Source: Shewanella fidelis ATCC BAA-318
GTDB lineage: Bacteria; Pseudomonadota; Gammaproteobacteria; Enterobacterales; Shewanellaceae
DNA: 64,000 nucleotides
Assembly: GCF_000518605.1 (NCBI RefSeq)
Contig: NZ_JADX01000022.1
Span: 46,315-110,314 of the forward strand
Reading direction: 5' to 3'
Shown here piece after piece: positions 26,486 through 36,187 of the stretch. Every line of letters begins with the position of its first letter. Within the stretch, counting starts at the first letter, position 1. The notes under the pieces are model-generated. The model made no database searches and was not told the origin of the DNA. It saw only the letters and a program-made list of their open reading frames with translations. The translations under genes and the position numbers were made by a program.

Positions 26486-27805
26486 ATGAGTAAAACAGTT
26501 TGTTATCGTTCTGCATCTAGTTACCTTGCTATGGTTTTGCGCCTTAGCATCTTGTTAGCCTCAGGGGCTTATGGCATCACTTGTCATGCTGCAACAGTTG
26601 AGGTGAGCAATAGTGTTGAATTAACCGCGGCGTTGGCAACGGCCAATGCTGGCGATAAAGTCATGCTGGCACCGGGGCGCTATCAAGCGCCATTTGCTGT
26701 GCGAGAGTCGATCACCTTAGCTAGCCTTGGTCAAAGCGTTATTGATGCAGCAGGCAAGGGCAGTGCTATTACTGTGTTTGCGAGCAATGTAGAAATCTCA
26801 GGTCTCACGATAAAAAACTGGGGTAATGACCATTACGAGCGAGATGCAGCCATATTAATCGAGCCTGGCTGTGACGGCGTCTATATTCATAATAATCACC
26901 TGCAAGGCAATGGTTTTGGTGTGCGAGCGGATGAGCTAACTAACATTAAAATTAATAACAATGTGATTGTGGGTAACAACAGCTTATACACCTTAGACAG
27001 AGGTGACGGCATTCATTTGCAGCATGTTATAGGCTCTGAAATTTGGGGAAATACTATCTCTGGCGTGCGTGATGGCGTGTATCTAGAATCCAGCAGTCAA
27101 AGTAAAGTGTTTGATAACCATTTATTCGATCAGCAATACGGTATTCATTACATGTATACCCATGATGATGAAGCCTATAACAATCAGAGTTATCAAGTCG
27201 ATGGTGGTTACGCCATCATGGATTCAAAGCGAGTTCATTTACATCGGAATAAAGTTTGGGACGCGATCGACTTCGGCATCTTGCTCAATATGAGCAAAGA
27301 TTCACGCGTTGAGCTTAACCATGTTGAGCAGATCGTTAACCGCAGTGCAAATCAAGTGCAAGGTCAAGAAGGCAAAGGTATTTTTGTCTATGGTGCCCGT
27401 GACAACATCATTATTAATAATCACTTTGCCAACAACGATATCGGCTTTTATATGGCGATGGGAGGCGAGGGCAATCAGGTTTATGGCAATCAGTTTATCG
27501 ATAACTTTTCACAAGTAAAATATGTCGGTGACGCCCTGCTAGAGTGGAGCTTTCAAGGTCGTGGCAATTATTGGAGTGGTTACTTAGGCTGGGATCACAA
27601 CGCAGATGGCGTTGGTGTAAACGCGTATCAGCCTAACGATAATATCGACAAGCTATTTTGGCTATATCCTGAGGCGAGTTTTTTAATGGATAGTCCTATT
27701 GTAGTCGTATTGCGCTGGGTGCAGCGTCAATTTGAAGTGACTGCAGCCACAGGCATTATTGATAGCTATCCATTGCTTAAGCGTAATCCTATTTTTGCGG
27801 AATAA
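26486..27805 (+). CDS. nosD: NosD-like periplasmic beta-helix maturation protein
   Basis: This 439-residue exported protein has a signal peptide (YGITCHA|ATV) and a right-handed parallel beta-helix at about 40-360. It shows repeated PbH1-type turns such as NNHLQGNGFGVRADELTNI, NNVIVGNN and NHFANNDIGFYM, and the NosD motif GIHYMYTHDDEAYNN. NosD works with NosF and NosY in assembling the copper site of nitrous oxide reductase. Here its partner is presumably SirA. It starts 26 bases after the nosL-like gene and ends 57 bases before the ATPase gene. Confidence 0.88.
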   Translation: MSKTVCYRSASSYLAMVLRLSILLASGAYGITCHAATVEVSNSVELTAALATANAGDKVMLAPGRYQAPFAVRESITLASLGQSVIDAAGKGSAITVFASNVEISGLTIKNWGNDHYERDAAILIEPGCDGVYIHNNHLQGNGFGVRADELTNIKINNNVIVGNNSLYTLDRGDGIHLQHVIGSEIWGNTISGVRDGVYLESSSQSKVFDNHLFDQQYGIHYMYTHDDEAYNNQSYQVDGGYAIMDSKRVHLHRNKVWDAIDFGILLNMSKDSRVELNHVEQIVNRSANQVQGQEGKGIFVYGARDNIIINNHFANNDIGFYMAMGGEGNQVYGNQFIDNFSQVKYVGDALLEWSFQGRGNYWSGYLGWDHNADGVGVNAYQPNDNIDKLFWLYPEASFLMDSPIVVVLRWVQRQFEVTAATGIIDSYPLLKRNPIFAE

Positions 27806-27862
27806 TTGAACCGTGCACAGAGTGTTGCCGCTGCTAATCGCTGCGGTAAGTTTGGAGAGTAA

Positions 27863-28771
27863 ATGAGTGCTTCTATAGCAGTATCAGCTAGCAATATACG
27901 TCATCATTACGCAGATTTTCAGGCGTTGGATGATATCAGTTTTGCTGTTGAGCGCGGGCAAACTATGGCGTTGCTTGGTCATAATGGTGCAGGAAAGTCG
28001 ACTTTAATTAAGATCTTACTCGGGCTGATTAAACCTAGCGAAGGTCGAGTTAATGTATTGGGTAAAGATCTATCAAGCTTGCGTAATCGTGCAGATCTTA
28101 AAATGGGTTACTTGCCAGAGAATGTTAGTTTTTATGACAAGCTGACAGGAAAGGAGATCTTAAACTATTTTGCTGCGCTTAAAGGGATTGGCAAGGTACG
28201 GGTTGAGCAGTTACTACAAGAGTTTGGTCTCGAATATGCCCAAGATCGCACACTTAAAACCTATTCTAAAGGTATGAAACAAAGGCTTGGGTTTGCTCAA
28301 GCGATATTATCTCGACCTGAGTTACTTCTACTTGATGAGCCGACGGTTGGCTTAGATCCGGTTGCTTCTAAGTTTCTGTATAGCAAAATCGATGAGCTAA
28401 AACAGCAAGGCTGTGGGGTGATAGTGTGCACTCACGAGTTATCTTTGATTGAAAACAATATCGATATGGCACTGATCTTAGCTAAAGGCAAAGCATTAGC
28501 TGCGGGTAGCTTAAGCGATTTACGTGCTGCAAGCGGCCTTAAAACACGTTTAACTTCGCCACAGCTGTTAGAGGCGATAGCGCTGCAACCACAGCTCACA
28601 TCTATGCTGTGTGATGACGCTTTACTATTGGATAAACAACAGAAGTCGGCAGTGGTGAAGCTGCTCACCAATCAGTGTCAGTTATTTGATTTTAGCCTCA
28701 AGGAGCCTGCTTTAGCTGAGATCTATCATTTTTATATGGGCCAATGCGCTCAAGTTGTTGAGGTAAGTTAG
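27863..28771 (+). CDS. nosF: NosF-like ABC transporter ATPase
   Basis: The 302-residue protein has a complete ABC ATPase domain: Walker A GHNGAGKST (about 39-47), a signature-like KTYSKGMKQRLG (about 130-141), Walker B with LLLLDEPTVGLDP, and the switch His in VCTHELSL. The C-terminal 80 residues are a family-specific domain. It should drive the NosY-like permease encoded four bases downstream. Its start has TTTGGAGAG upstream. Confidence 0.92.
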   Translation: MSASIAVSASNIRHHYADFQALDDISFAVERGQTMALLGHNGAGKSTLIKILLGLIKPSEGRVNVLGKDLSSLRNRADLKMGYLPENVSFYDKLTGKEILNYFAALKGIGKVRVEQLLQEFGLEYAQDRTLKTYSKGMKQRLGFAQAILSRPELLLLDEPTVGLDPVASKFLYSKIDELKQQGCGVIVCTHELSLIENNIDMALILAKGKALAAGSLSDLRAASGLKTRLTSPQLLEAIALQPQLTSMLCDDALLLDKQQKSAVVKLLTNQCQLFDFSLKEPALAEIYHFYMGQCAQVVEVS

Positions 28772-28775
28772 GGCT

Positions 28776-29603
28776 ATGTTGATGTCTCCTGTATGTGTCA
28801 TTGCCAAAAAAGAGATCCAAGATAGCCTACGTAATCGTTGGGTGTTATTTATCTCACTAATCTTTCTGATTTTATCTTTGAGTGTCACCTTTGCGGGCAG
28901 CGCTGTAGCGGGGCACCTGTCTTTGCCTGAACTCAATGCGTTGATCTCTAGCTTGTCGACAATTTCGGTATTTATTATTCCGTTAGCAGCGATGCTGGCT
29001 AGCTATGATGCATTTGTGGGCGAGGATGAGTCTGGCACTTTATTATTGCTGTTATCTTACCCTATTAGCCGAACGCAAATTTTAATGGGTAAACTCGTCG
29101 GCCATAGTTTAATTATGAGCGCGACTATCAGCTTTGCATTTGGTGTAACTTTAGTGCTGTTGTTGCTACTTGGTGACAACTATCAGCCGCAGCTTTTATT
29201 GGTTCAATTCGGGCAATTCATTTTTAGCAGCATCTTGTTGGCCATCGCTTTTATATTGCTGGGATATATTGTTAGCCTTAAATCATCTGAAAAAGCTAAG
29301 GCGGTCGCCAGTGTTTTATTGGTGTGGTTTATGTTTGTGCTTATCTATGACCTGCTGCTATTAACAATTTTAGTTGCAGACTTGTCCTTTTTTAATCAGT
29401 ATATTATTAATGCCTTAATTGCATTAAACCCAACAGATCTCTATCGTGCGATAAATCTAATCGGTATGGAAACTGGTAACGGAAGTTTGGCTCTATTTGC
29501 ATCTTCTGCATGGGGGCTATCAGCACTTTATGGGATCATGTTGTTATGGCTTGTTATTTTGGTGGTAATTACTGGGCAGATGTTTAAGCGCAGAAGCTTA
29601 TAA
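28776..29603 (+). CDS. nosY: NosY-like ABC transporter permease (complete copy)
   Basis: This 275-residue membrane protein begins IAKKEIQDSLRNRWVLF, the cytoplasmic lead of ABC-2 type NosY permeases, followed by about six helices. It starts four bases after the ATPase gene. The last 220 residues match the partial permease at the left edge of the window, as noted there. NosDFY complexes in the nos system deliver sulfur or help copper-site assembly; in the sir cluster they are likely to service SirA. Confidence 0.9.
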   Translation: MLMSPVCVIAKKEIQDSLRNRWVLFISLIFLILSLSVTFAGSAVAGHLSLPELNALISSLSTISVFIIPLAAMLASYDAFVGEDESGTLLLLLSYPISRTQILMGKLVGHSLIMSATISFAFGVTLVLLLLLGDNYQPQLLLVQFGQFIFSSILLAIAFILLGYIVSLKSSEKAKAVASVLLVWFMFVLIYDLLLLTILVADLSFFNQYIINALIALNPTDLYRAINLIGMETGNGSLALFASSAWGLSALYGIMLLWLVILVVITGQMFKRRSL

Positions 29604-29874
29604 GGTAAATAAGCTTTAATTCAGTTTCAGTGTTGTTGGTTTTTATTTTTGATGCTTGATTTTTAGGGTGTTTTATATAACCGTTTGCAGATATAAGGTT
29701 TACTTATATTGTTTTTGAATGATAAAAATGTGAGATATGTGAACACTAACATGCTGATTTTAGATGGCTGTTTTGATTTCAGGACAAAATCACGTTTTTA
29801 ATAAATTATTTTAGTAAACTCAGGTAAAGATTTGTCAGTTATTGATTTGAAGCTAGTGTATTTAGGAGTTTAGG

Positions 29875-31158
29875 GTGCTGAAAGTTACTCCTTATTTGGA
29901 GTTGGATGAAGAAGCTAAGCAATTAGTTGATCATGCGAATAACAAGACCGTCACATTGACCGTTTCAGAGTCAGCGGTTTTACATCAATTAATTTTGGCG
30001 TTGAGTTCAGTTTGTACCAAGGAAGACTTGCTCGCAGCAGGTTGGCCTGATCGTGTTGTTGCTGCAACATCATTAACTCAATGTGTTAGTACCCTCAGAA
30101 AGAAATTAGAACCCTATCCCGAAGTTATGTTGCGCACCATTGCAGGTCGCGGCTATCAATTAAATGTTTCTAACCGCTCACACATTAAGATGTTAGCGGT
30201 AAATGATGCAGAGTCTGTGCGTGCAGCATTAGTGGATGTGTCATTACTGGTTAAGCTAAGTGGCATTCTTATCGCGATCTTAATCGGCCTCTCTTTTTGG
30301 TATTTCAGTGATTACCACGGCGTGATTAAAGCTAAAAATAGCTGGGATGCCGATAAGCAGATAACTTTGAATATTGGTGGCACCAAACAAGATGTGCAGT
30401 TGATCCATAAAAACGATGTGGCGCACTTGCACGCCTCAATGTGGCAAAAACACCTTGCCCCAGAATCTAATCATCTAGCTGATTTAAGCAAATTTAATGG
30501 TTTTGCGGTTACCGATGGTAATTATTACTCAATGGCTGTTTGCCCTGAAGCGGACAAACAAAAATGTTCAGGTAATGGCTTAATTAATATTACCGCGATT
30601 GATTTGACGCCTGCGGGTTTGAACATGCAAACCTTTACCGATTTAACCCACGTCATGGAACAGCGTATCCGCTATAACCGGGTGATTATTCCTCATGATG
30701 AGCCGGGTACCAGCGGTTTTATTGAACATCATTATCATGCTGATGTTTATTTTCCGGTAAAAGGTAACATGTTGGTACGTTCAGATATCAGTTTGTCGCT
30801 GATCTATGAGGGTGAGAAAACCGGTAAATTTTATTCTGCAGCGTGTGTTACCGATGAAGAGTGCAAGACCACGCCAATTAAGTACAAGATTAAAGGCAAC
30901 TTTACTCAGTACCAAGAGAAGATTAATGACCTAGATGTAGACGTATTCCACGTTAAAGTGTTGCAAAAAGAGTTGATGAAACCTGAGCAGGTTAGCTCAT
31001 CTGCAATGCATTTTTATCGTGAAATTCGTAAGCATGAGATTATTGATAGCGATCTGTATTTTTACCGTATATATAAAGATCCTGATACCGCTGTATGGAT
31101 TGTGCCTCTATTAGGTAACCTTGTGGCTTGGTATGAATACGACAAAGTGAAGCTTTAA
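29875..31158 (+). CDS. ToxR/CadC-like membrane-anchored winged-helix regulator (copy 2)
   Basis: This 427-residue protein is the same length as copy 1 at 933 and close to it throughout. It has a winged-helix domain at about 1-100 (TSLTQCVSTLRKKLEP, RGYQLNV), a transmembrane helix at about 128-150 and a periplasmic domain. Conserved Cys pairs are CPEADKQKCSGNG and CVTDEECKTTPIKYK. GTG is the start in both copies, here with AGGAG upstream. It follows the NosY-like gene by 270 bases of AT-rich sequence that may hold its own promoter. It probably senses a periplasmic redox or sulfur signal for the sir cluster; this is inferred. Confidence 0.85.
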   Translation: MLKVTPYLELDEEAKQLVDHANNKTVTLTVSESAVLHQLILALSSVCTKEDLLAAGWPDRVVAATSLTQCVSTLRKKLEPYPEVMLRTIAGRGYQLNVSNRSHIKMLAVNDAESVRAALVDVSLLVKLSGILIAILIGLSFWYFSDYHGVIKAKNSWDADKQITLNIGGTKQDVQLIHKNDVAHLHASMWQKHLAPESNHLADLSKFNGFAVTDGNYYSMAVCPEADKQKCSGNGLINITAIDLTPAGLNMQTFTDLTHVMEQRIRYNRVIIPHDEPGTSGFIEHHYHADVYFPVKGNMLVRSDISLSLIYEGEKTGKFYSAACVTDEECKTTPIKYKIKGNFTQYQEKINDLDVDVFHVKVLQKELMKPEQVSSSAMHFYREIRKHEIIDSDLYFYRIYKDPDTAVWIVPLLGNLVAWYEYDKVKL

Positions 31159-31411
31159 TAAAGTTAAAGCGGGTTTAGAGCCTAGGAAGAACAGAACCTA
31201 GGGAAAGCGGGGTAAAGCAATAGTTCAAAAGCAGCAAAGGTAGTGCTTTGGCTGTTGCTTTTCCTTTCAGTGAAGCCCTTTAAGGGCTAGGGGCTGTTTG
31301 TTAGATCTGTTTTGCCCATCGTCTCTCCCTCATTCTTTATTCACATCTTTTCATCGAGCACAGGTATTTCTGTTAGAGCCTTCACAGATCAAATTATTAC
31401 GTCATGCAATA

Positions 31412-31454
31412 TCGAAACGTTTTTATTATTCTACTAATTATCGAAACGTTTCGA
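31412..31454. promoter_or_regulatory. Two RbsR/LacI-type operators
   Basis: TCGAAACGTTTCGA at 31441-31454 is a perfect palindrome typical of RbsR-like LacI-family operators. A second copy, TCGAAACGTTTTTA at 31412-31425, matches in its left half; the sites start 29 bases apart. They lie about 150-190 bases before rbsK, whose product and partner regulator fit. The remaining sequence between the sir regulator and rbsK (31159-31601) holds only an AGCCC/GGGCT hairpin near 31275. Confidence 0.75.
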
Positions 31455-31601
31455 TGGTGGTTTTAGGGATAAATCACAACGCTTAGCATAATTTGCCACA
31501 CTCGTTTTTGCGTTAGTCGTTTTACTTGCAGACCTATCTTCCTCTGCGCTCACCCCTAAACTGCAGTGAGCGAAAGTCAGAGAACATCAAGGAATATGTA
31601 A

Positions 31602-32519
31602 ATGTCTCAGTTAATTGTTTTAGGCAGTGTCAATGCCGACCATGTATTACAAGTGCCATCTTTTCCACGTCCGGGTGAAACCCTGCATGGGCGTAATTAC
31701 CAAATTATCCCGGGTGGTAAAGGGGCCAATCAAGCAGTAGCGGCTGCACGTTTACACGCTGATATTGGTTTTATTGCCTGTGTCGGTGATGACGACTTTG
31801 GACAAAAGATCCGTGGCGCATTTGCTCAAGATGGCATAGAGATTTCTGCGGTACACATGGTTGACAATACTCCAACTGGGATTGCAATGATCCAAGTGAG
31901 CGATTGCGGTGAAAACAGTATCTGTATTGCTGCAGAGGCTAATGATGCACTCACTGCAGATATTGTTAATCAGCATAGCAACCAAATTGCAGCAGCCAAG
32001 TACCTATTGATGCAGTTAGAAACGCCACTTGCTGGAATTGAGCAAGCGGCGAGTATTGCCAAAGCAAATGCCACCCAAGTGATCCTAAATCCAGCGCCTG
32101 CACGTGCTTTACCTGATGGGTTATTGGCAATGGTTGATATCATCACCCCAAATGAAACTGAAGCCGAAGTATTAACTGGTATCGCTATTACCGATGACGC
32201 TAGTGCAGCGGAAGCCGCAGCGATTTTACACGCGAAAGGTATTGCAACTGTGATGATTACCTTGGGGGCTAAAGGTGTTTACTTAAGTCAGCAAGGGAAC
32301 GGTAAGATGATCCCAGGCTTTAAGGTTAAAGCGACTGACACAACTGCGGCTGGTGATACCTTTAACGGTGCGTTTGTAACTGGGTTGCTTAAAGGTCAAA
32401 CGATTGATGATGCGGTTGTATTTGCCCATGGTGCAGCAGCTATCTCAGTTACTCGGTTTGGGGCACAAACATCAATTCCAACGCTAGCGGAAGTTGAACA
32501 GTTTTTAGCTGAGCAGTAA
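31602..32519 (+). CDS. rbsK: Ribokinase
   Basis: This 305-residue PfkB-family kinase has the N-terminal signature GGKGANQAVAAARL (about 40-53), NPAPARALP (about 165), TPNETEAEVLTG, and the catalytic loop TTAAGDTFNGAFV (Asp about 250). It should phosphorylate ribose at the 5-hydroxyl. It is transcribed with the LacI-type gene 34 bases downstream. No ribose transporter (rbsDACB) is adjacent. Confidence 0.92.
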   Translation: MSQLIVLGSVNADHVLQVPSFPRPGETLHGRNYQIIPGGKGANQAVAAARLHADIGFIACVGDDDFGQKIRGAFAQDGIEISAVHMVDNTPTGIAMIQVSDCGENSICIAAEANDALTADIVNQHSNQIAAAKYLLMQLETPLAGIEQAASIAKANATQVILNPAPARALPDGLLAMVDIITPNETEAEVLTGIAITDDASAAEAAAILHAKGIATVMITLGAKGVYLSQQGNGKMIPGFKVKATDTTAAGDTFNGAFVTGLLKGQTIDDAVVFAHGAAAISVTRFGAQTSIPTLAEVEQFLAEQ

Positions 32520-32553
32520 TTTTCATCACTGACAACATAGGACGTTAATCCCG

Positions 32554-33576
32554 ATGGCTACCATGAAAGATGTTGCCAAGCTTGCAAGCGTATCGACCTC
32601 GACAGTAAGTCATGTCATCAATGGTACCCGTTTTGTAAGTGATGATATCGCTAAGCGGGTGCAAGACGCCGCGCAGCAATTGAATTATCACGGCCCGTCT
32701 GCGGTAGCTCGCAGCTTAAAGCAAAACTGTACCAAAACCATAGGTATGTTAGTAACGACTTCAACTAACCCGTTTTATGCTGAAGTGGTTCAAAGTGTCG
32801 AGCAAGCCTGTTATCAGCAAGGTTATAACCTGATTTTGTGTAATACCGAAGGTGATGCGCAGCGTTTGAAACGCTCGCTAAGCACCTTAATCGAGCGCCG
32901 CGTTGACGGTTTGATCATGATGTGCGCAATGCTTGAAGGTGATGATGCACAGATTTACCGCCGCTTAGGAGGCTTACCTGTAGTGGTGATGGATTGGGGA
33001 GAAGTCGATTTCTCCTGTGACAGAATCCAAGGTCACTCGCGTCAAGGTGGTATTCTTGCAACCCAATACTTGATTGATAATGGTCACAGCGAAATAGGCT
33101 GTATAACTGGGCCGCGCAATCGTCAGCAGGCTAATTTACGTTACCAAGGCTTTGTTGATGCGATGAATGCAGCGAACTTGCCAATTAACCCTGCTTGGGT
33201 CATTGAAGCAAACTTTGAAACCGAGGGCGGTAAGGCGGCATTTGCTAAGTTACAAGCTCAAGGGGAGCTACCAAGTGCGCTGTTTGTGTGTAACGACATG
33301 ATGGCGATTGGTGTGCTGCATGAAGCTCAGCGCAGTGGAGTGCAAATTCCACAGCAGTTATCGGTTATTGGCTACGACAACATTCAGCTGGCTAAATTTA
33401 TGACGCCAGCGTTAACCAGTATTCACCAATCAAAAGCGCGTTTAGGTGCCGCGGCAGTCAATGCGCTAATTGCGCGTTTGCATGAGCCACACTTACCTCC
33501 GCAGTTTATGGACATTGAGCCTAGAGTGACCGAGCGTGCCAGTGTGGCAAGTAACGAAGTTAAAGTTAAAAATTAA
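32554..33576 (+). CDS. rbsR: RbsR-like LacI-family repressor
   Basis: This 340-residue regulator has an N-terminal LacI helix-turn-helix at residues 3-50 (MKDVAKLASVSTSTVSHVIN, then YHGPSAVARSLK as the hinge helix). A periplasmic-binding-protein-like sugar domain fills the rest, including IGYDNIQLAKFMTPALTSI. Operators matching this family lie upstream of rbsK, so the pair is probably autoregulated and induced by ribose. A terminator follows. Confidence 0.88.
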   Translation: MATMKDVAKLASVSTSTVSHVINGTRFVSDDIAKRVQDAAQQLNYHGPSAVARSLKQNCTKTIGMLVTTSTNPFYAEVVQSVEQACYQQGYNLILCNTEGDAQRLKRSLSTLIERRVDGLIMMCAMLEGDDAQIYRRLGGLPVVVMDWGEVDFSCDRIQGHSRQGGILATQYLIDNGHSEIGCITGPRNRQQANLRYQGFVDAMNAANLPINPAWVIEANFETEGGKAAFAKLQAQGELPSALFVCNDMMAIGVLHEAQRSGVQIPQQLSVIGYDNIQLAKFMTPALTSIHQSKARLGAAAVNALIARLHEPHLPPQFMDIEPRVTERASVASNEVKVKN

Positions 33577-33597
33577 AGCCAAGAGTTTGGGCGATAA

Positions 33598-33632
33598 AAA
33601 AGGCGAGTGGATTATTCATCCTCTCGCCTTTG
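33598..33632. terminator. Bidirectional terminator between rbsR and fre
   Basis: AAAGGCGAG and CTCGCCTTT form a stem around a 15-base loop, flanked by A and T runs on both sides. The genes converge here. Confidence 0.8.
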
Positions 33633-33652
33633 TTAAATCGTACTGATTAGTT

Positions 33653-34363
33653 TTACTTAATAAACGCAAACGCATCACCGTAGAGGTGATCTTCTTCAAC
33701 GCCCATAGTGCGGAATAGCTCACGCGCGGCACCAACCATATCAAAACGACCAGCAATATAGATGTCATAACCTTTTAAACTGTCGAAATCGTTTTTAATC
33801 TGCTCTAGTAGGTTAGCTTCTTTGCCTTTCCAGTCAGCGCTGGCTTCTTCAATGACTGGAATAAAGTTTAACCATGGGTGTGCATCATGCCATTCACGGG
33901 CAATAGTTTCGTAATACATGGCATCTTGGTTGCGGCAACCCCAGTACAAAGTCGTTTCAATTTTTTGGCCAAGGGCAATTTTTTGCTCAACAATACTCTT
34001 GATATAAGAAAATCCTGTACCGCCAGCAATCAGTAGGCGAGGGCGCTGGCTATCTGCGCGTAAGTGAGCATCGCCACCTGGTACTTCAATTTCAATGCTG
34101 TTGCCTGTGGCTAGGCATTCCTTTAGACGTTCAACCACTTGCATTGGGTAGCTTTCGCTAACAGCTGCGCCGATATGTAGCTCAATATGTTCAGCATCTG
34201 GGGCTGAGGCGATAGAGAATGGGCGTTTATCTTTTTCACCCATGACTACGCAAAGGTATTGTCCCGCTTTAAACTCAAACGGCTTACTTGGTTTTAAGAT
34301 AACCTGAAATACCGCGTTATTAAATGGCGCTACTTTTTCTATTGTACAGCTTATGGTGTTCAT
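33653..34363 (-). CDS. fre: NAD(P)H-flavin reductase
   Basis: This 236-residue protein of the ferredoxin-NADP reductase superfamily has the flavin-binding motif RPFSIASAP (about 50-58), the nucleotide-binding LLIAGGTGFSYIKSI (about 107-121), and a C-terminal GDAFAF end typical of Fre/LuxG. It reduces free flavins with NAD(P)H. It lies about 110 bases downstream of ubiD in the same direction, as in E. coli, and reduced FMN supplied by Fre could support UbiX/UbiD cofactor formation. Confidence 0.9.
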   Translation of the reverse strand: MNTISCTIEKVAPFNNAVFQVILKPSKPFEFKAGQYLCVVMGEKDKRPFSIASAPDAEHIELHIGAAVSESYPMQVVERLKECLATGNSIEIEVPGGDAHLRADSQRPRLLIAGGTGFSYIKSIVEQKIALGQKIETTLYWGCRNQDAMYYETIAREWHDAHPWLNFIPVIEEASADWKGKEANLLEQIKNDFDSLKGYDIYIAGRFDMVGAARELFRTMGVEEDHLYGDAFAFIK

Positions 34364-34472
34364 CTTTGTTCCTTGATGAGCCCCTCTTTGGGGGCTTATT
34401 CAGTCTAAATTTATCCACCTGCTAACAGGCAGTAGGCAATATAATGATTAACTAATGCAAAGCGCATTATCG

Positions 34473-35954
34473 TTATAGGGTTGGTGCATCGTCAATGCCT
34501 AGATCATCCCAGATAGCATCGACTTTTTGTTTAACCGCTTCATCCATTACAATTGGAGTTCCCCATTCACGGTCAGTTTCACCTTCCCATTTATTGGTTG
34601 CATCCATACCCATTTTTGAGCCAAGACCTGCTACTGGTGAAGCAAAGTCGAGGTAGTCAATTGGGGTGTTGTCGATCATTACGGTATCGCGCTTAGGATC
34701 CATTCGGGTAGTAATTGCCCAAATCACATCGTTCCAATCACGGCAGTTAACATCTTCATCCACGATCACAATAAACTTGGTATACATAAACTGACGTAGG
34801 AACGACCATGCGCCCATCATCACCCGTTTAGCATGACCCGGGTATTGTTTACGAATAGAAATCACTGCCATACGATACGAGCAACCCTCAGGCGGCAAGT
34901 AGAAGTCGATGATTTCAGGGTATTGCTTGCGCAAAATGGGCACAAACACTTCGTTTAATGCTACACCCAACATAGCTGGCTCATCAGGTGGACGGCCGGT
35001 ATAGGTGCTGTGGTAAATGGCATCTTTTCGATGAGTTATGTGGGTTACAGTAAACACTGGGAACGAGTCTGTTTCGTTGTAATAGCCAGTATGATCGCCG
35101 TAAGGGCCTTCTTCAGCCATCTCTTCTGGGTCGATATAACCTTCTAAGATGATTTCGCTGGTGGCTGGCACTTCTAAATCACAGCTGAGTGCTTTACATA
35201 CTTCAGTACGTTCACCACGCAGTAGTCCGGCAAAGGCGTACTCGCTCATGGCGTCAGGCACTGGAGTTACCGCGCCTAAAATGGTGACAGGATCTGAACC
35301 TAAAGCAACAACCACTGGGTAGCGTTCTCCAGGGTGCTTCTCTTTGAAGTCTTTAAAGTCTAGCGCGCCGCCGCGATGGTCAAGCCAGCGCATAATGAGT
35401 TTGTTTTTACCGAGTAGCTGCTGACGGTAGATCCCTAAGTTTTGGCGCTTTTGCCTTGGCCCTTTAGTGATAGTTAAGCCCCAAGTGACAAGGGGGGCTA
35501 CATCGCCAGGCCAACAATGCTGGATGGGTAGCTGAGTTAAATCAACATCGTCACCTGTCTTAACGACTTCTTGACAAGCAGGGTTACGCACGGTTTTTGG
35601 CGGCATGTTTAATGCTTGCTTAAACATGGGGATCTTTGAAATAGCGTCTTTAAATCCACGTGGTGGCTCTGGCTCTTTTAAAAATGCCAGTAGCTCACCT
35701 ACATCGCGCAATGCGAGAGGATCCTCTTTACCTAAGGCCATTGCTACACGTTTTGGCGTACCAAATAAGTTAGCAAGCACAGGCATATCCTTGCCGACCG
35801 GATTTTCGAATAACAGAGCAGGGCCTTTAGCGCGTAAAACGCGATCGGCTATCTCTGTCATTTCCAAATGAGGATCAACTGGATGACTAATACGCTTAAG
35901 CTCACCATTGGTTTCTAGGTGGTCTATAAAGCTGCGCAAATCCTTAAAACTCAT
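34473..35954 (-). CDS. ubiD: UbiD 4-hydroxy-3-polyprenylbenzoate decarboxylase
   Basis: The 493-residue protein has the full length and motifs of UbiD: the N-terminal [49 protein letters not shown], and the active-site region [12 protein letters not shown] with the conserved acids. It is a prenylated-FMN decarboxylase acting in ubiquinone synthesis. The nearby inverted repeat GCCCC/GGGGC between it and fre (34378-34401) may reduce readthrough. The start is confirmed by GAATTCCCC-type purine-rich sequence upstream on the minus strand. Confidence 0.95.
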   Translation of the reverse strand: MSFKDLRSFIDHLETNGELKRISHPVDPHLEMTEIADRVLRAKGPALLFENPVGKDMPVLANLFGTPKRVAMALGKEDPLALRDVGELLAFLKEPEPPRGFKDAISKIPMFKQALNMPPKTVRNPACQEVVKTGDDVDLTQLPIQHCWPGDVAPLVTWGLTITKGPRQKRQNLGIYRQQLLGKNKLIMRWLDHRGGALDFKDFKEKHPGERYPVVVALGSDPVTILGAVTPVPDAMSEYAFAGLLRGERTEVCKALSCDLEVPATSEIILEGYIDPEEMAEEGPYGDHTGYYNETDSFPVFTVTHITHRKDAIYHSTYTGRPPDEPAMLGVALNEVFVPILRKQYPEIIDFYLPPEGCSYRMAVISIRKQYPGHAKRVMMGAWSFLRQFMYTKFIVIVDEDVNCRDWNDVIWAITTRMDPKRDTVMIDNTPIDYLDFASPVAGLGSKMGMDATNKWEGETDREWGTPIVMDEAVKQKVDAIWDDLGIDDAPTL

Positions 35955-36187
35955 AGGGGAATTCTCATCGCTATAAACTGTGATATGGCGCGCACTATAG
36001 CATTATTCGAACGTGCGTTAAACGCTTGTTCATCAAAGCGTGGCCTCAAAATATTTCAGCGATTACTGATGCAATAACCATAATGCATAAAGGCGTAGCG
36101 ACTGACATTGGTTTACTGCTTATTTGCGCGTACACTGAATTAACAGATTCTACATTTGTTGGCGATAAGCCACATTGGAGGATAGAG

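Noticed and set aside
25971..29603. Nitrous oxide respiration from the NosL/D/F/Y-like genes
   Set aside because: No nosZ or nosR is present, and the genes directly follow sirA-sirD, so a sulfite-system role is preferred.
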